NCBI RefSeq assembly: GCF_000967545.1
Contig: NZ_JXXV01000026.1
Span: 1 to 64,000, forward strand
Direction: 5' to 3'
Source of the DNA: Vibrio galatheae
GTDB taxonomy: Bacteria > Pseudomonadota > Gammaproteobacteria > Enterobacterales > Vibrionaceae
Length of the DNA stretch: 64,000 nt
A program made the translations under genes and the position numbers. This document shows, piece after piece, positions 8,277 to 16,170 of this stretch (positions within the stretch are counted from its first letter, which is position 1; each line of letters starts with the position of its first letter). The notes beneath the pieces are model-generated. The model saw nothing but the letters and a program-made list of their open reading frames with translations, had not been told where the DNA came from and ran no database searches.

Positions 8277-9275
8277 TCAATGAATTAAGCGTACAACAAG
8301 CGAACCAGGCGCACGTACCGACTCAACATTGTGGCTGATAACCGTTCCGGCCGAAGGAGAGTAGTAGGTTTCCACTTCATCACCAAAACTGTTGTATTGT
8401 GTTGCCAGTTTTTGCCCTTTTACCACAGTTTCAAGCAGTTCAACATGGCAAATCACAAAGCCACCTTGCTGTGCTCTTACACTCGTAATTTCAGTTCCCT
8501 CAGCACATTGGTTATTGCCAGTAACAACTTGACCTTCAATCAGTTCATAGCAGCGTAGAACATTGAGTACGCCGTCTGTTGCTCGATTGACAAGGGTTAA
8601 GTCGGTATAACGCCCAACGCCTATTTCAATCGTAATAGAAGGAATGCCAGCTCGATTGTAGACCGTTTCGAGAATACCAGGGTCACCGGGATCATTGAGG
8701 ATCACGTCTGGATTGAGCAATCTTGCCATACGAATTGCGTCTTCAATACGATAGTCAGCAAAGGCATAGAGAGGGTAAGCGCTGCCGCTGGTTTGCGAGT
8801 GCAAATCGATCGCAAGATCGGCATTGGGTCTGAGTAGGTTCTCCCACAAGCTATTGGCGTAACGATTCGCATCATCACCATTCGGATCTCCTGGGAAAAG
8901 TCGATTGAGATTAGCGGATGAGCTATCGGGAGCTGCAGAATGAAAATCACGGCTATGACGAGCAATACCAGACAAATTGACCGCAGGTACAATGGTAATG
9001 CAACCAGAAATGGCTTTACCCTCAAGCTCACGCGCGAGCTGCTGTGCTGTCAATATACCGTTTTGCTCGTCACCATGCACACCCGCGGTAATCACAATTC
9101 GCTTACCGGGCTTCGCACCTTTAAAGACACGAACGGGCAAGGTTTGTGGATGACCAATAGCGTCCGTCGCGACCGCAAACCAAAATTTGTGCTCACCGGG
9201 CTCGAGCGCATTGACATCTAATGCTTGAATCGTCGGATACATTGGCACAATGCATTCATTTAGTGGTGTGGTCAT
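8277..9275 (-). CDS. Succinylglutamate desuccinylase/aspartoacylase family hydrolase
   Basis: A 332-residue zinc-dependent hydrolase of the M14-like AstE/AspA group. Zinc-ligand motifs are Gly-Val-His-Gly-Asp-Glu-Gln-Asn-Gly (about 64-72) and Ile-Asp-Leu-His-Ser (about 156-160), with a later Ile-Glu-Ile-Gly that supplies the catalytic Glu. The family removes acyl groups from N-acyl amino acids; ectoine-degrading DoeB also belongs here, but no ectoine hydrolase gene is nearby. The start is supported by GAGGTGAATC. It lies downstream of the ligase-dioxygenase-exporter operon on the same strand, but a terminator-like hairpin at 9293-9316 separates them, so it may have its own promoter. Confidence 0.82.
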   Translation of the reverse strand: MTTPLNECIVPMYPTIQALDVNALEPGEHKFWFAVATDAIGHPQTLPVRVFKGAKPGKRIVITAGVHGDEQNGILTAQQLARELEGKAISGCITIVPAVNLSGIARHSRDFHSAAPDSSSANLNRLFPGDPNGDDANRYANSLWENLLRPNADLAIDLHSQTSGSAYPLYAFADYRIEDAIRMARLLNPDVILNDPGDPGILETVYNRAGIPSITIEIGVGRYTDLTLVNRATDGVLNVLRCYELIEGQVVTGNNQCAEGTEITSVRAQQGGFVICHVELLETVVKGQKLATQYNSFGDEVETYYSPSAGTVISHNVESVRAPGSLVVRLIH

Positions 9276-9292
9276 GATTCACCTCAACGCAA

Positions 9293-9316
9293 AAGACGAG
9301 CCCACTTGCTCGTCTT
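9293..9316 (-). terminator. Terminator/attenuator-like hairpin between EamA gene and AstE-like gene
   Basis: Arms AAGACGAG (9293-9300) and CTCGTCTT (9309-9316) with an 8-nt loop. On the minus strand the stem runs into a short T tract. It is 90 bp past the EamA stop but only 17 bp before the next start codon, so it ends the upstream operon or sits in the leader of the hydrolase mRNA. Confidence 0.65.
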
Positions 9317-9406
9317 CTGATTCATATCTAACAAGTTTTCGCTACTTTAAACTGTCTCCGATCACTTGAATAGTAGCCACTACGTTTTTGTGAAGAGGTG
9401 CCTGAT

Positions 9407-10312
9407 TTAGCTCTCCCTTGTCGAAGTCACTATGACACTGACGAGAATCAGCGTACCACCAAGAATTTGCACTGTGTTAAGTGATTCCTGCAGCCAAACC
9501 ATAGCGAATATGGCACCAAATAAAGGCTCACTGCCCATCAATAACGAGACACGGGTTGGTGAGGTACGACGTACCGCGTAGTTCTGCACATAAAACGCAA
9601 ACAAAGTACAGAACAACACTAGATAAGCCACCGTCAGCCAGAACTCGGTACTGGTAGGAATCACAACTTCAGATGCAGGCAAATAACTCATCGCAGCAAT
9701 GATCGCCACGCTTGCGACTACCAATGATTGTAATGAAGTCAACGTAGTGGTAGTGATCTCCTTACCTTCAGTGAAGCGCTTGGTCAATGTCACCATCAAT
9801 GCACGTAGTAATGCCGCCGCAAGAATAAAGTAATCTCCCGCATTGAGTGACAGTTCGATCCCTTGATTGCTAGTGAGAAGTAACACCCCAACAACACTAC
9901 ATAAGGTCAAGATCCATAACGTATTGCTAACACGCTTTTTATTGATGATCAGTTCAGCAAATGCGGTCAAAATGACGGACAAACTGATCAAGAATGCCGC
10001 ATTAGATGCCGAGGTTTGAGAAACCCCGAACACTTCGCAGAAAAAAATCGCCGAAAGGATAAAGCCGGTCGGTATGGCAATCTTCCAATCTTTATTAAGT
10101 CCACGGCGAAAATCTCGAATCACTACAGGTAGCATACATAGAAAGGTGATTGAGAAACGAATCGATATGAAAACCAACACGCTGGTATACAAAAGTGCAC
10201 TCTTGGTTAAGCCGTAGCTTGTGCCCCAAAAGACCGCGACCAACAGTAACAATGTTTCGGTTAACGGAAACTTAAAACTGCCTTTATTTAATTGACCCGT
10301 AGCCGTTGTCAT
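9407..10312 (-). CDS. EamA family (DMT) exporter in ArgG-like/dioxygenase operon
   Basis: A 301-residue membrane protein with ten hydrophobic segments and two EamA repeats. The start at 10312 (Met-Thr-Thr-Ala-Thr) is chosen because GGAGGAATAAA sits right before it, and the upstream gene stops one base before (10314), so the two are tightly coupled. DMT proteins of this size mostly export amino acids or their derivatives. As the third gene after an ArgG-like ligase and a 2OG dioxygenase, export of their product is a reasonable inference. The actual cargo is unknown. Confidence 0.87.
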   Translation of the reverse strand: MTTATGQLNKGSFKFPLTETLLLLVAVFWGTSYGLTKSALLYTSVLVFISIRFSITFLCMLPVVIRDFRRGLNKDWKIAIPTGFILSAIFFCEVFGVSQTSASNAAFLISLSVILTAFAELIINKKRVSNTLWILTLCSVVGVLLLTSNQGIELSLNAGDYFILAAALLRALMVTLTKRFTEGKEITTTTLTSLQSLVVASVAIIAAMSYLPASEVVIPTSTEFWLTVAYLVLFCTLFAFYVQNYAVRRTSPTRVSLLMGSEPLFGAIFAMVWLQESLNTVQILGGTLILVSVIVTSTRES

Positions 10313-10313
10313 T

Positions 10314-11057
10314 TTATTCCTCCATTTTAGTAAAAGCGATGACGAGTACATCCCTGTACGCGCATTTATCAGAACTGAGTGGCGTAATCGCCGTTACTTG
10401 GTGCATGGTTTTTTCATCGTCTGCCAAGATGAGATCGAAGGTCTTTTCAAGCGTTAAAGACTCCAAAGCCGTGCCACTGGCATCAGTAATCGTGGTTACG
10501 CCGCCAGACACATTAATGCGATTGATCATCAATGACGCAATATAGGTGACACCGTCACGATGCAACCCTTCTGGTGTCGGTTCGCCCTTTTCCACTTCAT
10601 CGGCAATAATTCGGTATGGGTGCAAGCGAATGTTCCAATCAATCGAACGCCCTTCTACTCCGTCGTACACTTCACTCATCAGGAGCAACAGCTTTTCGAG
10701 AATTGGAGAAGTCACAAACCGGTCAGTAAGCGGCTCAAAATAACGTTCAACATCGCCATTTAAATGGTTGATGTAAGCTGGCTGAACATAAGGTTCGTGA
10801 GGCAACATAACAATCTGTTGGCCACCTTTTGCCTTATAGAACTGCCCATAACGTCGATATCGATATGCACCACCATCGGCCATATAGTTATCTCGCTCTA
10901 GATGATTCCAGCAGTGCTTAAAACGAATCACCTCATCGACATTGGTCGTCAGCATATTGGTCATTTGCTTACCACTCACAAAGACATAATTGTTTTGATT
11001 GAGCAACTGAGCAATGACCGCGGCATGGCGTTCAATCGGTTTTTTCACTGTATCCAT
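10314..11057 (-). CDS. 2OG-Fe(II) dioxygenase family protein (BsmA / isoleucine-dioxygenase type)
   Basis: A 247-residue soluble enzyme with the iron facial triad of the 2OG-Fe dioxygenase family: His166 and Asp168 (Gly-Leu-His-Arg-Asp-Gly), distal His219 (Thr-Met-His-Gln) and 2-oxoglutarate-binding Arg236 (Tyr-Arg-Asp-Val-Leu-Val). The Gly-Gly-Val-Thr-Thr-Ile turn at 185-190 also fits. Characterised relatives hydroxylate free aliphatic amino acids such as L-isoleucine. The start has GAGGTACTGAA. It lies 15 bp after the ArgG-like gene and one base before the exporter, so it clearly belongs to that operon. The amino-acid substrate cannot be read from sequence. Confidence 0.85.
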   Translation of the reverse strand: MDTVKKPIERHAAVIAQLLNQNNYVFVSGKQMTNMLTTNVDEVIRFKHCWNHLERDNYMADGGAYRYRRYGQFYKAKGGQQIVMLPHEPYVQPAYINHLNGDVERYFEPLTDRFVTSPILEKLLLLMSEVYDGVEGRSIDWNIRLHPYRIIADEVEKGEPTPEGLHRDGVTYIASLMINRINVSGGVTTITDASGTALESLTLEKTFDLILADDEKTMHQVTAITPLSSDKCAYRDVLVIAFTKMEE

Positions 11058-11072
11058 TTCAGTACCTCGTCC

Positions 11073-12281
11073 CTAAACCGTTTGTTGCTTCTTGCTGGCT
11101 AAGGGAGAAACCGTACGCAAACTGCGTTGATGAGCGGTTTGTACCTCCCATGCATCCCTATCACGCAGATACTTAGCTTTATCTGCCACGATACTGGTTG
11201 CGAGTACCTGACCGCGTGATAGTGAGAATAAAACACTGCCAGAGACATGCTCGGCAGTGTGGGCAATGAACGCATAGCTTGAACGTTGCAACAAGCTTCC
11301 CCAACGGCCTTCGACCGCTTCTTGAGTCCACATGTCGTTATGCATCGCTTTCGCTTTGAGTACATCGGTAGGTAATGTTGCTGTTTCCAACAACTTATAT
11401 GCTTTCATAAGGATGTGAGCTGCGGGTGCTTCGCGCACCTCTAACACTTTCTCATCCCCATCTAGGTGGTCGAAACCTACATATCGACCTATTTCATACG
11501 CGCCAACGTGGTTGTTAATGAAAGCAATCAATTCCTTAAGATTGAGCGGTAGATCATTGATCGTCACCGGATAACCTTGGCGAAATCCTATTTTAATTTG
11601 ATGATTTTGTAGTTGTTTTTCCGGATTCCACTGTGACCAACTAAATAGGGATTCTGACAGAGTAAAAGACTCAGGATCATCCAACACGCCAGACTCAAAC
11701 TCACGACACCACAAATTGGCATCCCCACTCACTGTGCGAGTTTTGAATCCCACTAAACCTGAGTGAAACAGCTCGGCGATTTTTTCATCGCGGGTAAGCG
11801 CCGAATATTCATAGGGAGATCCGTAGTACCCTTGGTAACCACTCGCTTCTATCGCACCGTTTAATCGTCTTAAACTATTTTGTGACTGATTCGCAGTGTG
11901 AATGATCGCCTCGCACTTGAGTTTTTCTGCAATTTGCATGGCCTGCTTAACAATAATGGGGCGGGACAGCGACGAACTCACAGGATAGTCACCCAAATAC
12001 AGAGCTTGAGCTTGAATGGCCGAAACTAAACTGTGCTCAACAAACTCCTGCTTAGCGTCAACAATCACCAGATCGACGCTATAGTGGTCAGCAATCAGGC
12101 GTAAATTAGCTTCATCAATCCCTTCGCCAAGATCAACCACTAAAGCCGTGACTTTCACTTTGCTTTCTTTAAGTAGTTCAAGCAGATACGTACTATCTAA
12201 ACCACCACTAAACAGAGTAAGCACATGTTTCACCCTGCTTGAGATAGTGCGAATATCATCAATACTTCGTAATTTTTTCAC
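11073..12281 (-). CDS. Argininosuccinate synthase-like ligase with altered substrate loop
   Basis: A 402-residue PP-loop ligase, collinear with ArgG: ATP loop Ser-Gly-Gly-Leu-Asp-Ser-Thr (25-31), Asp-Leu-Gly-Glu-Gly (50-54), Ala-Leu-Tyr-Leu-Gly-Asp-Tyr-Pro (93-100), Ser-Arg-Pro-Ile (106-109), Asn-Leu-Trp near 185, and Glu-Ala-Pro-Ala-Ala near 295. ArgG activates citrulline with ATP and joins aspartate. Here the usual Gly-Lys-Gly-Asn-Asp-Gln substrate loop is replaced by Gln-Ser-Gln-Asn-Ser-Leu (132-137): the Asn is kept but the neighbouring Asp is lost, so the substrate pair may differ. The ATP loop reads Ser-Thr where ArgG has Thr-Ser. I chose GTG 12281 (AGGA upstream) over a TTG at 12350; this leaves 99 bp to the divergent LysR gene. 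Confidence 0.82.
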   Translation of the reverse strand: MKKLRSIDDIRTISSRVKHVLTLFSGGLDSTYLLELLKESKVKVTALVVDLGEGIDEANLRLIADHYSVDLVIVDAKQEFVEHSLVSAIQAQALYLGDYPVSSSLSRPIIVKQAMQIAEKLKCEAIIHTANQSQNSLRRLNGAIEASGYQGYYGSPYEYSALTRDEKIAELFHSGLVGFKTRTVSGDANLWCREFESGVLDDPESFTLSESLFSWSQWNPEKQLQNHQIKIGFRQGYPVTINDLPLNLKELIAFINNHVGAYEIGRYVGFDHLDGDEKVLEVREAPAAHILMKAYKLLETATLPTDVLKAKAMHNDMWTQEAVEGRWGSLLQRSSYAFIAHTAEHVSGSVLFSLSRGQVLATSIVADKAKYLRDRDAWEVQTAHQRSLRTVSPLASKKQQTV

Positions 12282-12380
12282 GCTGTCTTTCCTACTGTCC
12301 CTGTTGTCAATTGACTTAATTAGTATCCATAAGTAACTTAAACGAAACAATACTCTATATTCGCAAAGGATTTTTGCGCC

Positions 12381-13298
12381 ATGAACACAAATAAACTCAT
12401 CCCCTTACTATCAGAGATGGCAATCTTCGTTAATGTGGTTGACTCAGGCAGCTTCTCAAACAGCGCAAAAAAACTCGGCGTATCGCCCTCTTCAGTAAGT
12501 CGTTCAATCACACGTCTAGAAGATGCGTTGCAAGAAAAGCTGTTGGTACGAACGACGCGTCAAATGCGCCTCAGCTCGACTGGGCAGGAGGTTTATAATT
12601 TATGCAGTGACATGATGAACTCGGCTAAACTGGCTGTTTCAGCGGCGCAAGCAGATAAAACGGACATCTCTGGGGTATTGCGCGTCGCGGCTCCCAAAGC
12701 GCTCTCCAGACAAGTATTGATGCCTATGATACTGGATTTTATCGAAGCCTACCCTAACGTGGCACTGCAGCTTAAAGTCGCAGACCACTACATTGATCCG
12801 ATTGGCGACGAGGTGGACGTCATCATTCATATCACCGATAAACCGACTGAAGGGCTGATTGCTAAAACGTTAACCCAATGCCGATTGGTACTATGCGCCA
12901 GCCCTGAATACTTGGAGACTCACGGCATTCCAATCCACCCGGAGGATATTTCTGCGCACAATTGTGTCTGTCTTGGTGAAAATCCTCGTGACCGAGTTTG
13001 GGATTTCACCAACAATCTAAAAAAAGTTTCGATTAATGTCAGTGGCTCATTTGCCGTCAATCACAGTGAAATTCGTCGTGAAGCGGTACTACGTGGGGTC
13101 GGCATTTCTGTCTTCCCTGAGTTTGCAATTCAAGAATACGTGGATTCTGGCGAGGTAGTAGAGATCCTAACGGATTGGCATGTTGGCGGTAATTATCAGG
13201 GCAAGGTGATTGCTCAATACGCCCAATCGAAGTTTATTCCAGGCCAAATCAAGACCTTTGTGAGCTATTTGGAAGATAGGTTTCATCACGGCAAATAA
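12381..13298 (+). CDS. LysR family transcriptional regulator
   Basis: A 305-residue regulator with an N-terminal winged helix (Phe-Ser-Asn-Ser-Ala-Lys-Lys-Leu-Gly-Val-Ser-Pro-Ser-Ser-Val-Ser at about 26-41) and a periplasmic-binding-fold effector domain, of the CrgA/AaeR-like subgroup. It is divergent from the ArgG-like/dioxygenase/exporter operon with about 100 bp between the starts, a layout in which LysR proteins commonly control the opposite operon in response to a pathway metabolite. That assignment is inference. Confidence 0.9.
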   Translation: MNTNKLIPLLSEMAIFVNVVDSGSFSNSAKKLGVSPSSVSRSITRLEDALQEKLLVRTTRQMRLSSTGQEVYNLCSDMMNSAKLAVSAAQADKTDISGVLRVAAPKALSRQVLMPMILDFIEAYPNVALQLKVADHYIDPIGDEVDVIIHITDKPTEGLIAKTLTQCRLVLCASPEYLETHGIPIHPEDISAHNCVCLGENPRDRVWDFTNNLKKVSINVSGSFAVNHSEIRREAVLRGVGISVFPEFAIQEYVDSGEVVEILTDWHVGGNYQGKVIAQYAQSKFIPGQIKTFVSYLEDRFHHGK

Positions 13299-13318
13299 AG
13301 CGGAGACAAAGCTCCGCT
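13299..13318. terminator. Short hairpin between convergent genes
   Basis: A 7-bp GC-rich stem (AGCGGAG / CTCCGCT) with a 6-nt loop between the LysR gene and the Gfo/Idh gene. It has only weak T tracts, so it may be a modest terminator. Confidence 0.5.
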
Positions 13319-13325
13319 AGCGGCA

Positions 13326-14255
13326 TTATTTCAAACGGTTTTCGAGCTCAGTGACCAGTTGCTCAGCCAACTGATGACTGGCAATGTTACGCGCAATAAT
13401 CTCACTGTTGAGCTTACCGCTTTGCACGACAGAGAGCCAATCTTCAATCATGTTGGCAAAGCCTTTACTGGTCAGCATCGGGGTCCAATCTTTTAACGCC
13501 AGTGTTGATTGTTGAGCTTGATGCCAACGTTTACCTTCTACGAAAGAGTCGAACTCCAAAGCCTGATTCGTGTACGTTGCACAGACGCGTTCTGTCGTGA
13601 TCCCGAATTGGCGATTCATTGACGCGTGGAGCAATGTCGAGCCTGCTTGCCACTGGACATCGACTCGCGCAAGTTGCTGAGCCGAGAACTGTGCACTCAC
13701 ATAGACATCCTCTAATTGTGCTTGCGAGTTTAGATTGACGCTATCCAAAGGGTGAATAAAGTCATCAAAGACAAAAGTACGAATATCACCGGTCAGGTTA
13801 TAGCGATGCTTCTCCCAACGCAGTGACGTGAGATCGCCTGTTGAGCCTTGCTTAAGCTCTGAAATATGTTGATTGTAGAGCGGAATATGGCGACGGTTAA
13901 AACCGACATACAGCGGTTGGTTGTGCTTTTCGGCTAACTCATAGAGGTACTCGACATCTTGCGCGTTGTCGGCCAAAGGCTTATCCACAAACGTCGCAAT
14001 ACCCTGTTTTAGAAAGTACGCAGCGATTTCACGATGTGCTGAAGTTGCCGCGTGAATCATGACTGCATCGGGTTGAAACGCCAATAACTGTTGATAATCT
14101 TGGCAATGTTTTTCAACTCGATATTGTTGTCCTAGTTGAGTGAGGGCTTGAGGCTTACGCGTACAAAAAATCGGTTCTACATCAGCCATTTGAGTGATGA
14201 CTGGCAAATACGCTTTTTGCGCGATATCGCCCAGTCCAATAATACCAACTTTCAT
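13326..14255 (-). CDS. Gfo/Idh/MocA family oxidoreductase
   Basis: A 309-residue NAD(P)-dependent oxidoreductase. The N-terminal Rossmann motif is Gly-Ile-Ile-Gly-Leu-Gly-Asp-Ile-Ala, and Asp-Lys-Pro-Leu-Ala near residue 90 carries the family's conserved Lys-Pro. The start at 14255 (Met-Lys-Val-Gly-Ile) puts the nucleotide-binding strand at the N terminus and avoids overlap with the upstream MFS gene, which stops 8 bp earlier. Substrates of this family are usually sugars, inositols or their derivatives; none can be assigned here. It appears co-transcribed with the MFS transporter. Confidence 0.88.
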   Translation of the reverse strand: MKVGIIGLGDIAQKAYLPVITQMADVEPIFCTRKPQALTQLGQQYRVEKHCQDYQQLLAFQPDAVMIHAATSAHREIAAYFLKQGIATFVDKPLADNAQDVEYLYELAEKHNQPLYVGFNRRHIPLYNQHISELKQGSTGDLTSLRWEKHRYNLTGDIRTFVFDDFIHPLDSVNLNSQAQLEDVYVSAQFSAQQLARVDVQWQAGSTLLHASMNRQFGITTERVCATYTNQALEFDSFVEGKRWHQAQQSTLALKDWTPMLTSKGFANMIEDWLSVVQSGKLNSEIIARNIASHQLAEQLVTELENRLK

Positions 14256-14263
14256 TGATCGAA

Positions 14264-15442
14264 CTAACTCCATCTTAAGACTCGAACTTCGTTACCCTCT
14301 TGCGGCAACTTGGGAATGTTGAACGACAGCAGTAATGAAACCACTGCCATTCCCGCGCCTAAATAGAACACCGCCGCAGGCGAAACTAACCAAATAAAAC
14401 CAAAGGTAACCGGAATAAATACTGCCGCTATGTGGTTAATAGTAAAAGATACACCAGCGGTGGATGCCATATCAGCCGGATCGGCAATTTTTTGGAAATA
14501 GGTTTTTATTGCCAACGCTAACGCGAAGAATAGATGATCGATAACATACAAGGCTGCCGCCCATTGTGCTGTCTCCACTAAGGCGTAACCAACAAACACA
14601 CAGACTAGTCCAGTGTACTCAAACAACAAGGCTTTACGTTCTCCCACTTGACCAATAAATCGGCCAATGCGCTTGGCAAACAAAAAGTTAAACACGTAGT
14701 TGATGATGAACAGCAAAGTGACGTCTGCGGCAGAATAACCAAATTGTTCCACCATGAGGAAGCCAGCAAACACCGTAAAAATCTGACGGCGAGCACCACT
14801 CATAAAGGTTAATGCGTAGTAAAGCCAGTAACGTTTTCTAAGCACTAACTTTTTGTTCTGCTGTACATGGGTTTCAAACTGAGGAAAGGCAAATGCCATC
14901 CATGCGACTAGCAGAAAGCCAATACCACCGAACGTCAGATAGACCCATTGGAAGTCCATTTGAAATACTTCGAGACAAAGCCATAGCGCACCATACGTTA
15001 CCAGCGAAGCTAGTGCGCCAACAGAGATAAATTTGCCCAACATTTCAGGCGCTTCGTCTTTGGTCAACCATTGTAACGACAACGACTGCTTGAGTGTTTC
15101 AAAATAGTGAAAGCCTGTCGACATAAGCAAGGTCGAAAACAGCAGTCCAAACAGTGAGGGGAAGAACCCTGTTATAGCGGTACCTAAAGTCAGCGCCGCT
15201 AAGGAAAGTAGCATGAAACGTTGTTCCCGGATAAAGAGCAACACAAACACAGCGGTAAACGCTAGGAAACCGGGGATTTCGCGTACACTTTGCAACAAAC
15301 CAATATCCGCACCATCAAAGTTAGCACGTTCGATAACAAAGTTGTTAATCAGTGCCATCCAACTGGAAAATGCTATCGGCACCACAATTGAGATAAGCAT
15401 TAGAAAATTTTGTGGAGTTTTCCAGCTCGCCGAATGATTCAT
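14264..15442 (-). CDS. MFS transporter
   Basis: A 392-residue protein with about twelve hydrophobic segments of the major facilitator type. The start at 15442 (Met-Asn-His-Ser-Ala) has AAGGAATC at good spacing; a longer frame to 15499 adds a basic, unlikely leader. It forms a two-gene leftward unit with the Gfo/Idh oxidoreductase. The substrate is unknown; the oxidoreductase suggests a sugar-like compound, as inference. Confidence 0.85.
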   Translation of the reverse strand: MNHSASWKTPQNFLMLISIVVPIAFSSWMALINNFVIERANFDGADIGLLQSVREIPGFLAFTAVFVLLFIREQRFMLLSLAALTLGTAITGFFPSLFGLLFSTLLMSTGFHYFETLKQSLSLQWLTKDEAPEMLGKFISVGALASLVTYGALWLCLEVFQMDFQWVYLTFGGIGFLLVAWMAFAFPQFETHVQQNKKLVLRKRYWLYYALTFMSGARRQIFTVFAGFLMVEQFGYSAADVTLLFIINYVFNFLFAKRIGRFIGQVGERKALLFEYTGLVCVFVGYALVETAQWAAALYVIDHLFFALALAIKTYFQKIADPADMASTAGVSFTINHIAAVFIPVTFGFIWLVSPAAVFYLGAGMAVVSLLLSFNIPKLPQEGNEVRVLRWS

Positions 15443-15657
15443 GAGTGATTCCTTATGTGAACAAGCTGTTACCTTAAATCGCCGAGGCTTAAGAAACAAA
15501 TCAATTTACCAAGTATACAGCGCTCTCCATCTTAGTGCCTGAAACTCAGGATAAGGATGATATTCCGATATGATAAATTAATTTAAAACAATACTTTAAC
15601 ATAAGTTTATTTCTCGCTATGGTGTCATGATGTTTAACCAGTCGTTAAGGTCATAAT

Positions 15658-16149
15658 ATGGAAATAACAATACGCCCGACTCAAGTTAGTGATGCCGCTG
15701 CATTGTGCGATATTTATTCTCAGCCTAAAGCGCAACGCGAAACACTTCAGCTGCCTAAGCCTTCAGTGAGTATGTGGACAACCCGACTGGAAAACATGCC
15801 CACTGGAGTTTACAGCTTTGTCGCAGAAGTTGAGGGAAGAGTCGTCGGTAATATTGGTTTGGAGCACTCACAAAGACCGCGTACCGCCCATTGCGCCAGT
15901 TTTGGTATCGGCGTGCATGATGACTTTCATGGCTTAGGCATTGGCAGCAAATTGATTGAAACTGTACTCGACTTGGCAGACAACTGGCTGCAAGTAAAAC
16001 GTGTGCAAATTGAAGTCAACAGCGACAACACAGCAGCGATTGCTTGCTATAAAAAGTTTGGTTTTGAACTAGAAGGCGAAGCCAAATTTGGTTCATTCCG
16101 AGATGGTGAGTACATCAATACTAGTTATATGGCACGCATAAAAGCTTAA
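15658..16149 (+). CDS. GNAT family N-acetyltransferase
   Basis: A 163-residue acetyltransferase with the acetyl-CoA site in Phe-His-Gly-Leu-Gly-Ile-Gly-Ser-Lys-Leu (about 95-104) and the C-terminal Ala-Ile-Ala-Cys-Tyr-Lys-Lys-Phe-Gly-Phe motif of the RimJ/SpeG-like group. The start has TAAGGTCATAAT. The acceptor molecule is unknown. It is a single gene, divergent from the MFS gene. Confidence 0.88.
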   Translation: MEITIRPTQVSDAAALCDIYSQPKAQRETLQLPKPSVSMWTTRLENMPTGVYSFVAEVEGRVVGNIGLEHSQRPRTAHCASFGIGVHDDFHGLGIGSKLIETVLDLADNWLQVKRVQIEVNSDNTAAIACYKKFGFELEGEAKFGSFRDGEYINTSYMARIKA

Positions 16150-16170
16150 CCGCCGCATTCAAAGGCTTGC

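Noticed and set aside
8277-9275. DoeB ectoine-degradation deacetylase
   Set aside because: Same family, and the window has ectoine synthesis genes, but no ectoine hydrolase (DoeA) or other degradation gene is nearby, so the specific name is not supported.
11073-12350. Asparagine synthetase-type (PP-loop) identity for the ligase
   Set aside because: The first glance at the Ser-Gly-Gly-Leu-Asp loop suggests asparagine synthetase, but the order of downstream motifs (Ala-Leu-Tyr-Leu-Gly-Asp-Tyr-Pro, Asn-Leu-Trp, Glu-Ala-Pro-Ala-Ala) follows ArgG along the whole chain.
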